Shown piece by piece: positions 8,973 to 17,106 of a DNA stretch of 64,000 nt (position 1 is the stretch's first letter; every line of letters starts with the position of its first letter). The translations under genes were made by a program, and so were the position numbers. The DNA is from Tepidiforma sp. GTDB lineage: Bacteria > Chloroflexota > Dehalococcoidia > Tepidiformales > Tepidiformaceae. Below the pieces are notes generated by a model that was not told the DNA's origin, ran no database searches, and worked only from the letters and a program-made list of their open reading frames with translations. The stretch spans positions 1 to 64,000 of the forward strand of contig NZ_BPIG01000004.1 in NCBI RefSeq assembly GCF_026003995.1, read 5' to 3'.

Positions 8973-9953
8973 ATGCCAAGCATCGCGCCCCACAAGACGG
9001 CCGAAGCGTTCCTCGAGGCGTACCTCCGGGAGCTGGGGACGGTCGCAGGCCGGTCGCCGCACACGATTCGGAACTACCGGAACGACATCGGGGCGTTCCT
9101 GCGCTGGTGCCGGGAGCGGGATCTGGAGCCGCTGGCGGTCTCGCGGCAGACCTTTCGGGAGTACCTCGGGGAGCTGAAGGCCGGCGGGATGGCGCCGGCT
9201 TCGCTGACGCGGCGGACGAGCACGGTGCACGGCTTCTACCGGTACCTGCAGCGGGAGGGCGCCACCGAGCGGGACCTGCTCAACGGGACGGCGATGCCGA
9301 AGCGGCCGCGGCGGCTGCCGAAGGTGCTCGACCCGGCGACGCTGGCGCGGCTGCTGGAGACGCCCGACCCGTCCACGCCGCAGGGGCTGCGCGACCGCGC
9401 GCTGATGGAGCTGCTCTACGGCGGCGGGCTGCGGATTTCGGAGCTGGTCAGCCTCGACCTCGGGCAGGTGAACCTCGCGGAGGGTGCCGCCATCGTGCAC
9501 GGCAAGGGTTCGAAAGAGCGGCTGGTGCTCTTCGGCGAGCCGGCGATGCAGGCGCTCGAGCGGTACCTCGCGCAGGGCCGGCCGCTGCTGGCGGCGGCAG
9601 CGAAGGGCGGCCGGGCCGCGCCGGCGCTGTTCCTCAACCGGTTCGGGGGCCGGCTGACGGCGCGGTCGGTGCAGGAGCTGGTGCGGAAGCACGCAGTCGC
9701 CGCGGGCATCCCGGCGGAGGTGCACCCGCACCTGCTGCGGCACTCGTTCGCGACCCACCTGCTCGACGGCGGCGCGGACCTGCGCATCGTGCAGGAGCTG
9801 CTCGGGCATTCGTCGCCGGCGACGACGCAGATTTACACGCACGTGAGCCGGCAGATGCAGGCGCAGCTGACGCGGCAGGCGTGGGAGCGGCTGGCCGAGG
9901 AGACGCTGGAATCGGGGCGCGCCCGGCGCCGGCGCGCGGCGGCCGAGGGGTGA
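8973..9953 (+). CDS. tyrosine recombinase XerC/XerD family
   Basis: Site-specific recombinase of the chromosome-dimer-resolution type. The 326-residue protein has an N-terminal SAM-like core-binding domain (about 10-95) and a catalytic domain with the Arg of [13 protein letters not shown], Lys in [10 protein letters not shown], the [14 protein letters not shown] box carrying His-x-x-Arg, the [15 protein letters not shown] box with His and the nucleophilic Tyr. Length and all catalytic residues match XerC/XerD. Its position between topA and aroQ, with no att-like repeats or phage genes nearby, argues for a housekeeping role rather than an integrase. Start ATG 8973 is preferred over the in-frame TTG at 8952, because a promoter-like minus-10 lies between them. 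Confidence 0.9.
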   Translation: MPSIAPHKTAEAFLEAYLRELGTVAGRSPHTIRNYRNDIGAFLRWCRERDLEPLAVSRQTFREYLGELKAGGMAPASLTRRTSTVHGFYRYLQREGATERDLLNGTAMPKRPRRLPKVLDPATLARLLETPDPSTPQGLRDRALMELLYGGGLRISELVSLDLGQVNLAEGAAIVHGKGSKERLVLFGEPAMQALERYLAQGRPLLAAAAKGGRAAPALFLNRFGGRLTARSVQELVRKHAVAAGIPAEVHPHLLRHSFATHLLDGGADLRIVQELLGHSSPATTQIYTHVSRQMQAQLTRQAWERLAEETLESGRARRRRAAAEG

Positions 9954-9978
9954 CAGGGCGGGGCCGGCATCGGACAAT
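9950..9978 (+). promoter_or_regulatory. aroQ near-leaderless promoter
   Basis: GTGACA (9950-9955), 17-nt spacer, GACAAT (9973-9978), 9 nt before the ATG at 9988. It overlaps the xerC/D stop codon region. Confidence 0.5.
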
Positions 9979-9987
9979 CGGCTGACG

Positions 9988-10428
9988 ATGCAGATTCTGC
10001 TGGCGCACGGGCCGAACCTGAACCTGCTCGGCGAACGGAAACCGGAGATCTACGGGACGACCACGCTGCTCGATATCGAAGCGGACGTCGCGGCGGCGGC
10101 GAACGCCCGGGGCGCCGCGGTGCTCTGCTACCAGACGAACCACGAAGGCGCGCTCATCGACGCGCTGCACCACTACCGGCGGGTGGTCGACGGAGTCATC
10201 CTGAACGCCGGCGCGTGGACGCACACGTCGGTCGCGCTGCGGGACGCCATCGAGGCGGTGCAGCTGCCGGTCGTGGAGGTGCACCTTTCGAACACCCACC
10301 GGCGGGAGGGGTTCCGGCACCGGTCGCTCATCGCCGGCGTCTGCATCGGCCAGGTGACGGGGCTTGGGCGGGACGGCTACACCGCGGCGGCGAACCTGCT
10401 GCTCGATTACCTGGAGGCGCGCCGGTGA
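9988..10428 (+). CDS. aroQ: type II 3-dehydroquinate dehydratase
   Basis: Third step of the shikimate pathway: dehydrates 3-dehydroquinate to 3-dehydroshikimate. The 146-residue protein has the family blocks [17 protein letters not shown] at the N-terminus (mobile lid with Arg and catalytic Tyr), [29 protein letters not shown] and [19 protein letters not shown] with the catalytic His. Length is as expected for the dodecameric type II enzyme. The stop codon overlaps the next gene by 4 nt (GTGA), so the peptidase gene is translationally coupled. Confidence 0.96.
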   Translation: MQILLAHGPNLNLLGERKPEIYGTTTLLDIEADVAAAANARGAAVLCYQTNHEGALIDALHHYRRVVDGVILNAGAWTHTSVALRDAIEAVQLPVVEVHLSNTHRREGFRHRSLIAGVCIGQVTGLGRDGYTAAANLLLDYLEARR

Positions 10429-11552
10429 GCGCGCGGCTGGCGGGGCTGCGGGCACTGCTGGAACGCGAGGGCCTGGACGGCCTGCTCATCGCGGCGCCGG
10501 GGGAGGAGGGGCCGGGCTGGGCGTCGCGCGCCTACCTGAGCGGCTTTACGGGCTCCGCGGGGGTGCTGCTCGTCACGCGCGACGCCGCCGTGCTCGCGGT
10601 CGACTCGCGCTACTGGGAGCAGGCTGACGTCGAGACGGCCGGGCGGGGGGTGGCGGTGCTGCGCGCGCAGGGCCCGCGGAGCGGCTGGCTGCGGGAGCTG
10701 GTGGGGAACGCCGGCGCGGCGGGGAAGCGCATCGGCGTTGCGCCGCGCGACCTGACCTACGCGGGCTTCCTCGCACTTGAGGCCGCCGTCGCGGAAATGC
10801 CGGCGGGCGACCGCCCGGAGCTGGTGCCGGCGGCGGGGCTCGTCGAAGAGCTGCGGCGGGTGAAGGACGCGGAGGAGCTGGCGCTGCTGGAGGAGGCGAT
10901 CCGCATCAGCGACCGGGCGTTCGAGCGGCTGGCGCGCGAGCTCGCGCCGGGGATGACCGAGCTGGAGGCCGCGGACCGGTTCGAACGGTACGTCCGGGAG
11001 GAAGGCGGGAGCGGCGTCTCGTTCCCGAGCATCGTGGCGGGCGGGCCGTGGAGCGCGCTGCCGCACGCGCAGCCGCGGGCGGAGGGCTTCGCGCCCGGGG
11101 CGCCGATCGTCATCGACGTCGGGGCGCGGTTCCGCGGCTACTGCTCGGACCTGACCCGGACGGTGGTGCTGGGAGAGCCGGGCGCGCGGTTCCGGGAGGT
11201 ATACGAGGTGGTGCGGGCGGCGCAGCTCGCAGCCATCGAAGGCGTCGAGCCGGGGATGCGGGCTTCCGACGCGCACGAACTGGCGCACGCGGTCATTCGC
11301 GCCGCGGGCTACGGCGAGGCGTTCGGGCACGGGCTCGGCCACGGCGTCGGGCTGGAGATTCATGAAGACCCGTATCTCGGGCCGTCATCGGACCATGTTC
11401 TCGAAGCGGGAATGGTGTTTACCATTGAACCCGGCATCTACCTGCCCGGCTGGGGCGGGGTGCGCATCGAAGACATCGTCGTGCTCGAGGATGGCAAGGC
11501 GCGCGTCCTGAGCCACGCACCGAAACTGACCTTTGAGGGGAGTGACGCATGA
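10425..11552 (+). CDS. M24 family aminopeptidase (Xaa-Pro peptidase)
   Basis: A 375-residue metallopeptidase of the creatinase/aminopeptidase P fold, cleaving N-terminal X-Pro bonds or dipeptides. N-terminal creatinase-like domain (about 5-130), then the catalytic pita-bread domain with the metal ligands Asp in VIDVGARF, Asp in [10 protein letters not shown], His in [16 protein letters not shown], and Glu in FTIEPGIY and GVRIEDIV. The GTG start overlaps the aroQ stop and its own stop overlaps efp (ATGA). The aroQ-pepP/Q-efp order is widespread in bacteria. Whether it prefers Xaa-Pro dipeptides or longer peptides cannot be decided. Confidence 0.93.
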   Translation: MSARLAGLRALLEREGLDGLLIAAPGEEGPGWASRAYLSGFTGSAGVLLVTRDAAVLAVDSRYWEQADVETAGRGVAVLRAQGPRSGWLRELVGNAGAAGKRIGVAPRDLTYAGFLALEAAVAEMPAGDRPELVPAAGLVEELRRVKDAEELALLEEAIRISDRAFERLARELAPGMTELEAADRFERYVREEGGSGVSFPSIVAGGPWSALPHAQPRAEGFAPGAPIVIDVGARFRGYCSDLTRTVVLGEPGARFREVYEVVRAAQLAAIEGVEPGMRASDAHELAHAVIRAAGYGEAFGHGLGHGVGLEIHEDPYLGPSSDHVLEAGMVFTIEPGIYLPGWGGVRIEDIVVLEDGKARVLSHAPKLTFEGSDA

Positions 11553-12109
11553 TTTCGACGGGTGAGCTGAAGAAGGGCGCGACCATCGAGCTCGACGGGA
11601 AGCTGTACTCGATCCTCGACTACGCGCACATCAAGATGGGGCGCGGTTCGGCGCAGGTGCGCATCAAGTTCCGCGACGTGCGGAGCGGCGCGATCATCGA
11701 GCAGACGTTCCAGGCGGGGACGAAGTTCCAGCGGGCGCGCGTCGAGCGCCGCGAGATGCAGTACCTGTACAACGACGGCGAGTTCTACTACTTCATGAAC
11801 ACGGAGACCTTCGAGCAGATCCCCGTGAGCGCGGACAAGGTGGGAGATGCGGCGAAGTACCTGAAGGAGAACGACACCTGCGAGGTGGTACTGTACGGCG
11901 ACGAAGTGATCGGCGTGGAGCTTCCGATCACCGTCGAGCTCGTAGTCACGGATACGGAGCCCGGCTTCAAGGGCGACACGGCGACGGGCGGCACGAAGCC
12001 GGCGACGCTGGAGACGGGGCTCGTGGTGCAGGTGCCGCTCTTCGTGGAACCGGGGACGAAGATCCGGGTGAACACGGAAACGGGCCAGTACATCGAGCGC
12101 GTGCAGTAG
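11549..12109 (+). CDS. efp: translation elongation factor P, with Arg at the tip position
   Basis: Relieves ribosome stalling at polyproline stretches. The 186-residue protein has the three-domain EF-P architecture; conserved blocks include VRIKFRDVRSG near residue 38 and the C-terminal LFVEPGTKIRVNTETGQYIERV. The loop that reaches the peptidyl transferase centre reads KMGRGSAQ, with Arg32 where many EF-Ps carry the modifiable Lys. Known families: Arg32 EF-Ps of some proteobacteria are rhamnosylated by EarP; whether this one is modified is unknown and no modification enzyme is in the window. Overlaps the peptidase gene by 4 nt, so coupled. Confidence 0.96.
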   Translation: MISTGELKKGATIELDGKLYSILDYAHIKMGRGSAQVRIKFRDVRSGAIIEQTFQAGTKFQRARVERREMQYLYNDGEFYYFMNTETFEQIPVSADKVGDAAKYLKENDTCEVVLYGDEVIGVELPITVELVVTDTEPGFKGDTATGGTKPATLETGLVVQVPLFVEPGTKIRVNTETGQYIERVQ

Positions 12110-12162
12110 GCGGCCGGATGCGTCTCGCCAGTCGGGCGGCGAGGCCGTAGCCTTACCCGGCG

Positions 12163-13356
12163 ATGGCTGCGAACGACCACGTCCTGCCGGTTTCGGCGCT
12201 CGTTGCGTTCCTCCGCGAGTACCTCGAGGCGAACGAGTTCCTCTCCGACGTGTGGGTCACAGGCGAGGTGTCGAACTCGTCGCGGAGCACGGCGGGGCAC
12301 CGGTACTTCACCCTGCGCGATGCGAAGGCCGCGATCCGGTGCGTGATGTGGCGCGACCGGATGCCGCCGGGCTTCGTCCTGAAGGACGGCGAGCGGGTGA
12401 TCGTGCACGGGCGCATCTCGGTGTACCTGCAGCGGGGCGAGCTGGAGATGGTCTGCGATTTCGCGCGGCCGGAAGGGGTCGGCGTGCTGGCGGCGAAGCT
12501 CGAGGAGCTGCGGCTCAGGCTGGAAGCAGAGGGGCTGTTCGACCCGGCGCGGAAGCGGCCGCTGCCGCGGTTCCCGCTGCGGATCGGGCTGGTGACCTCG
12601 CCCGGGGGCGCGGCGCTCCACGACGTGCAGTTCGTGCTCCGGAAGCGGTGGCCGGTGGCGACGCTGGTGTTCGCGCCGGCGCAGGTGCAGGGCGAGCAGG
12701 CGCCGGGGCAGGTGGTCGCGGCGCTGCGGCGGCTGGCGCAGGAGCCGGACCTCGACCTCATCCTCGTGACTCGCGGGGGCGGCGCGGCCGAAGACCTGCA
12801 CGCGTTCAACGACGAGCGGGTGGCGCGGGCGATTTACGCCTCGCCGCACCCGGTCGTGACGGGCGTGGGGCACGAGACGGACGTGACGATCGCGGACCTC
12901 GTGGCGGACCTGCGGGCCGCGACGCCGAGCGCAGCGGCCGAGCGGGCGACGCCGGACATCGCGGCGGTCGAACGAAGCCTCGGGATGCTCGACCGGGCGA
13001 TGGCATCGTCGGTGCGGCACGTCATCGCGGGGCTGGCAGCGGATACGGAGGCCGCGGCGGGCCGGCTGCGGCGCGGCGCACCGCGGGTCGGCGAGCTCCG
13101 GGCGGCGGTAGCGGAGCTGGCGCGGGACATGGAAGAAGCGGCAGAGGGGCGGGCAGCCCGGGAGCGCGCGCGGTTCGAAACGCTGGCCGCGCGATTCGCG
13201 GCGCTCGACCCGATGGCCACGCTGCGGCGGGGGTTCGCCATCGTGCAGCGCGAAGGCGGGCGCCAGCCGGTGATTTCGAGCGTCCGCGGCGTGAAGGCCG
13301 GCGACCGCCTGCGGGTCGCGGTTTCGGACGGGGCATTCTGGACGGAGGTGCGCTGA
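12163..13356 (+). CDS. xseA: exodeoxyribonuclease VII large subunit
   Basis: Degrades single-stranded DNA from both ends together with XseB; used in mismatch repair and damage clearance. The 397-residue protein begins with an OB-fold (about 8-100; DVWVTGEVSNSSRSTAGH), then the catalytic domain with RIGLVTSPGGAALHD, DLILVTRGGGAAEDL and SPHPVVTGVGHETDVTIADLVADLRA, and a helical region leading to the C-terminal LRRGFAIVQREGG segment. Start ATG 12163 follows a TAGCCT hexamer by 9 nt without a Shine-Dalgarno. The stop overlaps xseB in TGATG. Confidence 0.95.
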   Translation: MAANDHVLPVSALVAFLREYLEANEFLSDVWVTGEVSNSSRSTAGHRYFTLRDAKAAIRCVMWRDRMPPGFVLKDGERVIVHGRISVYLQRGELEMVCDFARPEGVGVLAAKLEELRLRLEAEGLFDPARKRPLPRFPLRIGLVTSPGGAALHDVQFVLRKRWPVATLVFAPAQVQGEQAPGQVVAALRRLAQEPDLDLILVTRGGGAAEDLHAFNDERVARAIYASPHPVVTGVGHETDVTIADLVADLRAATPSAAAERATPDIAAVERSLGMLDRAMASSVRHVIAGLAADTEAAAGRLRRGAPRVGELRAAVAELARDMEEAAEGRAARERARFETLAARFAALDPMATLRRGFAIVQREGGRQPVISSVRGVKAGDRLRVAVSDGAFWTEVR

Positions 13357-13622
13357 TGCCGAGCGAGGCAAGCGAACGGTTCGAGGCGCTGTACGCGCAG
13401 CTGGAGGAGCATGCGCGGCGGCTGGAGCAGGGCAACCTGCCGCTGGAAGTGTCGCTGAAGCTGTACGAGGAGGGCGCGGCGCTCGTCGACCGGCTGCGGG
13501 CGATCCTCGAAGGGGCAGAGTTGAAGCTGCAGACGATCCAGCAGCGGCTCGAGCGGGAGACGGCGGAGCTGCAGGAGATCGAGGAGGAGTACGACGAGGC
13601 GGAGTTCGATGCCGGGGAGTAG
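13356..13622 (+). CDS. xseB: exodeoxyribonuclease VII small subunit
   Basis: Small helical subunit that binds XseA and is needed for exonuclease activity. The 88-residue protein has the typical FEALYAQLEEHARRLEQGNL and SLKLYEEGAALVDRLRAIL helices. A Glu/Asp-rich C-terminal tail is slightly longer than usual. It shares the A of TGATG with the xseA stop, and its last 14 nt overlap the start of the formyltransferase-like gene, so all three are one translation-coupled unit. Confidence 0.93.
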   Translation: MPSEASERFEALYAQLEEHARRLEQGNLPLEVSLKLYEEGAALVDRLRAILEGAELKLQTIQQRLERETAELQEIEEEYDEAEFDAGE

Positions 13623-14424
13623 CCGGCTGCGCATCGCCTGGCTCACGACGGGGCGGGGACCGGGCTCCTACGGCGCGCTCGAGTACCTGTTCGGGGCGAT
13701 CGATCGCGGGCTGCCGGTGGAGGTTGCGGTGGTGTTCGTGAACCGCGAGCGGGGCGAGGCGGAGCCGACCGACCGGCTGATCGCGATGGCGGAAGCGCGG
13801 GGCGCGCCCGTCGAGCTGCTCTCGTCGGTGGCCTTCCGGAAGGCGCGGGGCGGAAAGGTGGGGCGGCCGGGGGAGCCGCTGCAGCCGTGGCGGTACGAGT
13901 TCGACGCGGAGGTCGCGAGGCGGCTGGGGCGGTACGGGTTCGACCTCGGCCTGATGTTCGGCTACATGCTCATCGCCACGGAGGCGCTGTACGGGCGGTA
14001 CACGTTCCTGAACGACCACCCGGCGCTGCCCGACGGGCCGGTGGGCACCTACCAGGAGGTCATCGCCGCGTTGATTCGCGCCGGCGCACGGGAATCGGGC
14101 TGCATGATGAACGTGGTGACGGGGGACGTGGACCGCGGCCCGGCGGTGAGCTTCTGCCGGTACGGCATCCGGGACGCCGCGAACGAGGCGCTCTGGGCGG
14201 CGCTGCCGCCAGCGGAGGCGGCGGCGATGGACCTCGAGGCGATCATGGCGACGCCCCTGTACGCGGACATCCGGGCGCGGGGAGTGGCGCGGGAGCGGCC
14301 GTTCCTCGTCGAGACGCTGCGGGCGGTGGCCGAAGGGCGGCTGGCGGTGCCGCCGCCGGCGCCGCTGGACCTCACGGAGGCGGTCGAGGCGGCGCTCGCA
14401 GCAGCCGGGCCGGCCGTATACTGA
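13609..14424 (+). CDS. PurN-like formyltransferase domain protein of unknown substrate
   Basis: A 271-residue protein of the glycinamide-ribonucleotide/methionyl formyltransferase fold. The catalytic triad region is recognisable: NDHPALPDGPVGTYQEVI (Asn and His of the N-x-H-P motif) and VVTGDVDRGPAVSF (Asp of the D-x-x-x-G-P motif). The N-terminal Rossmann half (IAWLTTGRGPGSYGALEYLF) is unusually Gly/Ser-rich and there is a C-terminal extension of about 60 residues (ETLRAVAEGRLAVPPPAP). It starts inside xseB, so it is co-expressed with exonuclease VII. True PurN proteins are ~200 residues, so I do not assign purine synthesis; a formyl- or carbamoyl-type transfer to another substrate is possible. 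Confidence 0.7.
   Translation: MPGSSRLRIAWLTTGRGPGSYGALEYLFGAIDRGLPVEVAVVFVNRERGEAEPTDRLIAMAEARGAPVELLSSVAFRKARGGKVGRPGEPLQPWRYEFDAEVARRLGRYGFDLGLMFGYMLIATEALYGRYTFLNDHPALPDGPVGTYQEVIAALIRAGARESGCMMNVVTGDVDRGPAVSFCRYGIRDAANEALWAALPPAEAAAMDLEAIMATPLYADIRARGVARERPFLVETLRAVAEGRLAVPPPAPLDLTEAVEAALAAAGPAVY
14417..14422 (+). promoter_or_regulatory. minus-10 element for a leaderless zinc-ribbon gene
   Basis: TATACT ends 7 nt before the ATG at 14430. No convincing minus-35 is visible at the right distance; the hexamer lies over the stop codon of the preceding gene. Confidence 0.4.
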
Positions 14425-14429
14425 GCGCC

Positions 14430-14861
14430 ATGACGCCGCCGCTGCCTGCCTGCCCCGATTGCACCGCCGCCTACGAACCGACCGACAACTACTGCCGCCA
14501 GTGCGGGATGTACCTCGCCGCGCTGCGGGAGGTGGCCGTCGCGCCCGCTGCGCCGCAGACGCCGCAGCGGTACGAGCGGGAGCGCGCCGCGCTGCCCGCG
14601 CCGGTGAAGAAGGCGGTGACGGCGGTCGCCATCGGGACGGCGCTGCAGGTTGGGATGAGCCTGACCGGGAAGTACCTCGCGCGTCAGGCGGCGAAGGGCG
14701 CGGTGAGCGCCGTCCGGCCGAAGGCGAAGCGGCCGCGTCCGAATACGCGCCAGCAGGCGGCGAACGAGGCCGCGCCGGCGGCCATCGACGACCCGTACGC
14801 CGACGCGGCAGCGGTCAGCGAGACGGTGGTCATCCGGCGGGTGTGGATTCGGCGGCCGTAG
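14430..14861 (+). CDS. small zinc-ribbon protein, unknown function
   Basis: A 143-residue protein. The N-terminus carries two CxxC pairs (CPDC at about 8-11 and CRQC at about 23-26) that should bind one zinc. A hydrophobic stretch around residues 58-75 (KAVTAVAIGTALQVGMSL) could be a membrane helix or amphipathic segment, followed by a basic/Pro-rich region and a C-terminal VVIRRVWIRRP. I do not recognise a characterised family. Convergent with argH, whose stop is 6 nt away. Start is supported by TATACT 7 nt upstream. Confidence 0.7.
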   Translation: MTPPLPACPDCTAAYEPTDNYCRQCGMYLAALREVAVAPAAPQTPQRYERERAALPAPVKKAVTAVAIGTALQVGMSLTGKYLARQAAKGAVSAVRPKAKRPRPNTRQQAANEAAPAAIDDPYADAAAVSETVVIRRVWIRRP

Positions 14862-14867
14862 CGAGGG

Positions 14868-16241
14868 TCAGGCGAGGAGGGCGCGGAGCTCTGCGGCGGC
14901 TTCGCGGACGCGCCGCGGGGCCGTGCCGCCGGGGATGTCGCGCGCGGCGAGGGCTGACTCGACCGTGATCTCGAGGACGTCGGGCTCGAAGAGCGGGCTG
15001 GCGGCGCGGTAGACCTCGAAGGGGAGTTCGTTGAGTTCGCAGCGGCGCGATTCCGCTTCGCGGACGAGCCCGCCGACGACGGCGTGCGCCTGCCGGAAGG
15101 GCATCCCCTTCTTCACGAGGTAATCGGCGATGTCGGTGGCGAGGGCGTAGCCCTGGCCGGCGGCCTCGCGCATCCGGGGGAGGTCGAATTCGAGCGCCGG
15201 GAGCATCGCGGCGAAAATTTGCAGGGTCGGGATGAGCGTGCGGCCGGCGGCGAGGTAGTAGCTCTTGTCCTCCTGGAGGTCGCGGTCGTAGGCGAGGGGG
15301 AGGCCCTTCAGGGTGACGAGGATGCCGGTCAGTTCGGCGACGAGGCGGCCGGCGCGGCCGCGGGCGAGCTCGGCGACGTCGGCGTTCTTTTTCTGCGGCA
15401 TGATGCTCGAGCCGGTCGCGAAGGCGTCCGGCAGGCGGACGAAGGCGTATTCGGCGCTGGCCCAGAGGATGATCTCCTCGGCGAGGCGCGAGATGTGAAC
15501 CTGCGTCATGGCGGCGGCGAAGCAGAACTCGGCGACGAAGTCGCGGTCGGAGGTGGCGTCGATGGAGTTGCGGGAGACGGCGTCGAAGCCGAGTTCGCGG
15601 GCGACCATCTCGCGGTCGAGCGGGTAGGGCGAGCCGGCAAGCGCGCCGGAGCCGAGCGGCATGACGTTGGTGCGGCGGCGGCAGTCGCGGAAGCGGTCGC
15701 GGTCGCGGAGGAGCATTTCGCCGTAGGCGAGGAGGTGGTGGCCGAGGGTGATCGGCTGGGCGCGCTGGACGTGGGTGTAGCCGGGCATCGGGTCGGCGGC
15801 GTGCCGCTCGGCGAGGTCGCAGATGACGGCGATGAGGTCGCGGAGCGCGGCAGCGGCGTCATCGCAGAGGGCGCGGACGGCCATGCGGTTGACGAGGGCG
15901 ACCTGGTCGTTGCGGGAGCGGGCCGTGTGGAGACGGCCAGCGGGCTCGCCGATGCGCTCGCGGAGCAGGACTTCGATGTGGGTGTGGATGTCTTCGAGCT
16001 CGGGGCGCCAGGCGACCTCGCCGCGGCGGAACTGTTCGCGGACGGCCTCGAGGCCGGCGATGATCGCGTCCGCGTCGGCTGCGGGAATGATGCCCTGGCG
16101 GCCGAGCATGCGCGCGTGGGCGATCGAGCCGGCGATGTCGAACTCCCAGAGGTCGCGGTCCATGCCGGCGGTGTACTGGAGGGTGAGGTCGGCGACGGCG
16201 CCTTCGAAGCGGCCGCCCCACGTGCGGCCGTCAGCGGACAC
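14868..16241 (-). CDS. argH: argininosuccinate lyase
   Basis: Last step of arginine synthesis: cleaves argininosuccinate into arginine and fumarate. The 457-residue protein starts VSADGRTWGGRFEGAV and shows the family signature GSSIMPQKKNADVAELARGRAGRL with catalytic Ser and Lys, plus HTARSRNDQVA and PGYTHVQRAQPITLGHHLLAY with catalytic His. The GTG start lies within the last codons of the upstream HAD gene (11-nt overlap), so the two are coupled. The reading frame is open upstream through the HAD gene but that part does not resemble protein. No other arginine genes are in the window. Confidence 0.95.
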   Translation of the reverse strand: MSADGRTWGGRFEGAVADLTLQYTAGMDRDLWEFDIAGSIAHARMLGRQGIIPAADADAIIAGLEAVREQFRRGEVAWRPELEDIHTHIEVLLRERIGEPAGRLHTARSRNDQVALVNRMAVRALCDDAAAALRDLIAVICDLAERHAADPMPGYTHVQRAQPITLGHHLLAYGEMLLRDRDRFRDCRRRTNVMPLGSGALAGSPYPLDREMVARELGFDAVSRNSIDATSDRDFVAEFCFAAAMTQVHISRLAEEIILWASAEYAFVRLPDAFATGSSIMPQKKNADVAELARGRAGRLVAELTGILVTLKGLPLAYDRDLQEDKSYYLAAGRTLIPTLQIFAAMLPALEFDLPRMREAAGQGYALATDIADYLVKKGMPFRQAHAVVGGLVREAESRRCELNELPFEVYRAASPLFEPDVLEITVESALAARDIPGGTAPRRVREAAAELRALLA

Positions 16242-16980
16242 GGGCAGCCTCCGCGAGGAGCGACCAGTCGAGCAGCTCGCTGACGCGGTCGAAGGTGAAG
16301 TCGGGCACGACGCCGTCTGCGTCGGGGCGTGAGCGCTTCCAGGCCGCGGGCATGCCGAGCCGCTGCGCGCCGGCGATGTCTTCGGCGAGGGAGTTGCCGA
16401 CCATCGCTGCCTCCGCGGGCTGGAGGCCGAGCGTCTCGAGCGCGGCCTCGAAGAGGCGCGGGTGGGGCTTGAGGTAGCCGACTTCGACGGAGACGGCGAT
16501 GACATCCCAGTCGATATCGAGGCCCGCTTCGCGGAGGTCGGCGCGGAAGCGGTCGCCGCCGAACGCGCGGTTGGTGACGATGCCGAGGCGGAAGCCGCGG
16601 GCGCGGAGGGCCTCGAGGGTGGGACGGGCGTCGGGGTAGGCGGCTTTGCCGCCCTCGGCGCCGGAGACGTAGATCGCTTCGAGGAAGGCGGCAGCGAGGC
16701 CGCGATCGAGGCGGACGCCGAGGGCCGCGGCGGCTTCGGCGGCGATGGCGGCGTAGTCGGGTTCGACGAGGTCGCCGGCGCGGGCGGCGCGCATGGCGCC
16801 GTCCATCGCGTCCCAGCAGGCGCGGGCGAGCCGGTCGGGGTCGCCGCCCTCGATGCCGTTGGCGGCGAGGAAGGCAGCGGCCCGCTCGGCGGCGCGCCGG
16901 CGGAATTCCGCCGGGGGCGGCGCTTCGGCGGCGTGCCAGAGGGTATCGCCGACATCGAAGAGGACCGCGCGGACGGGCAT
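16231..16980 (-). CDS. HAD-superfamily hydrolase
   Basis: Likely phosphatase of 249 residues. Motif I reads VLFDVGDTLW (nucleophile Asp9), so the second Asp is displaced relative to the common D-x-D-x-T, a variant seen in a HAD subclass. A helical cap (about 20-115) is followed by motif II LGIVTNRAFGG, motif III Lys in VGYLKPHPRLFEAAL and motif IV AMVGNSLAEDIAGAQRLGM. The substrate is unknown. I chose ATG 16980 because the protein then begins just before motif I and a GAGGT lies 11 nt upstream; GTG 17019 would add 13 residues. Overlaps argH by 11 nt. Confidence 0.85.
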   Translation of the reverse strand: MPVRAVLFDVGDTLWHAAEAPPPAEFRRRAAERAAAFLAANGIEGGDPDRLARACWDAMDGAMRAARAGDLVEPDYAAIAAEAAAALGVRLDRGLAAAFLEAIYVSGAEGGKAAYPDARPTLEALRARGFRLGIVTNRAFGGDRFRADLREAGLDIDWDVIAVSVEVGYLKPHPRLFEAALETLGLQPAEAAMVGNSLAEDIAGAQRLGMPAAWKRSRPDADGVVPDFTFDRVSELLDWSLLAEAARVR

Positions 16981-17094
16981 GGCTCGGGGTGACCTCGCGG
17001 CGGCGGAAGCCGTCGTCACGATGATCGCAGAGGACGGGGCAACGGGACACCGGGCAGTTCTTCAGCCGTTTACCGGCGTACGGAAGGGCGCGCT

Positions 17095-17100
17095 TAGAAT
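17095..17100 (+). promoter_or_regulatory. minus-10 element of leaderless glgP promoter
   Basis: TAGAAT ends 6 nt before the glgP ATG at 17107; the intervening bases are all G. Minus-35 is weak. The intergenic region (16981-17106) is divergent between the HAD and glgP genes. Confidence 0.45.
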
Positions 17101-17106
17101 GGGGGG

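Noticed and set aside
8973..9953. XerC/D-like recombinase as an integrase of a mobile element
   Set aside because: No repeats, tRNA, phage or cargo genes nearby; flanked by housekeeping genes and of Xer length.
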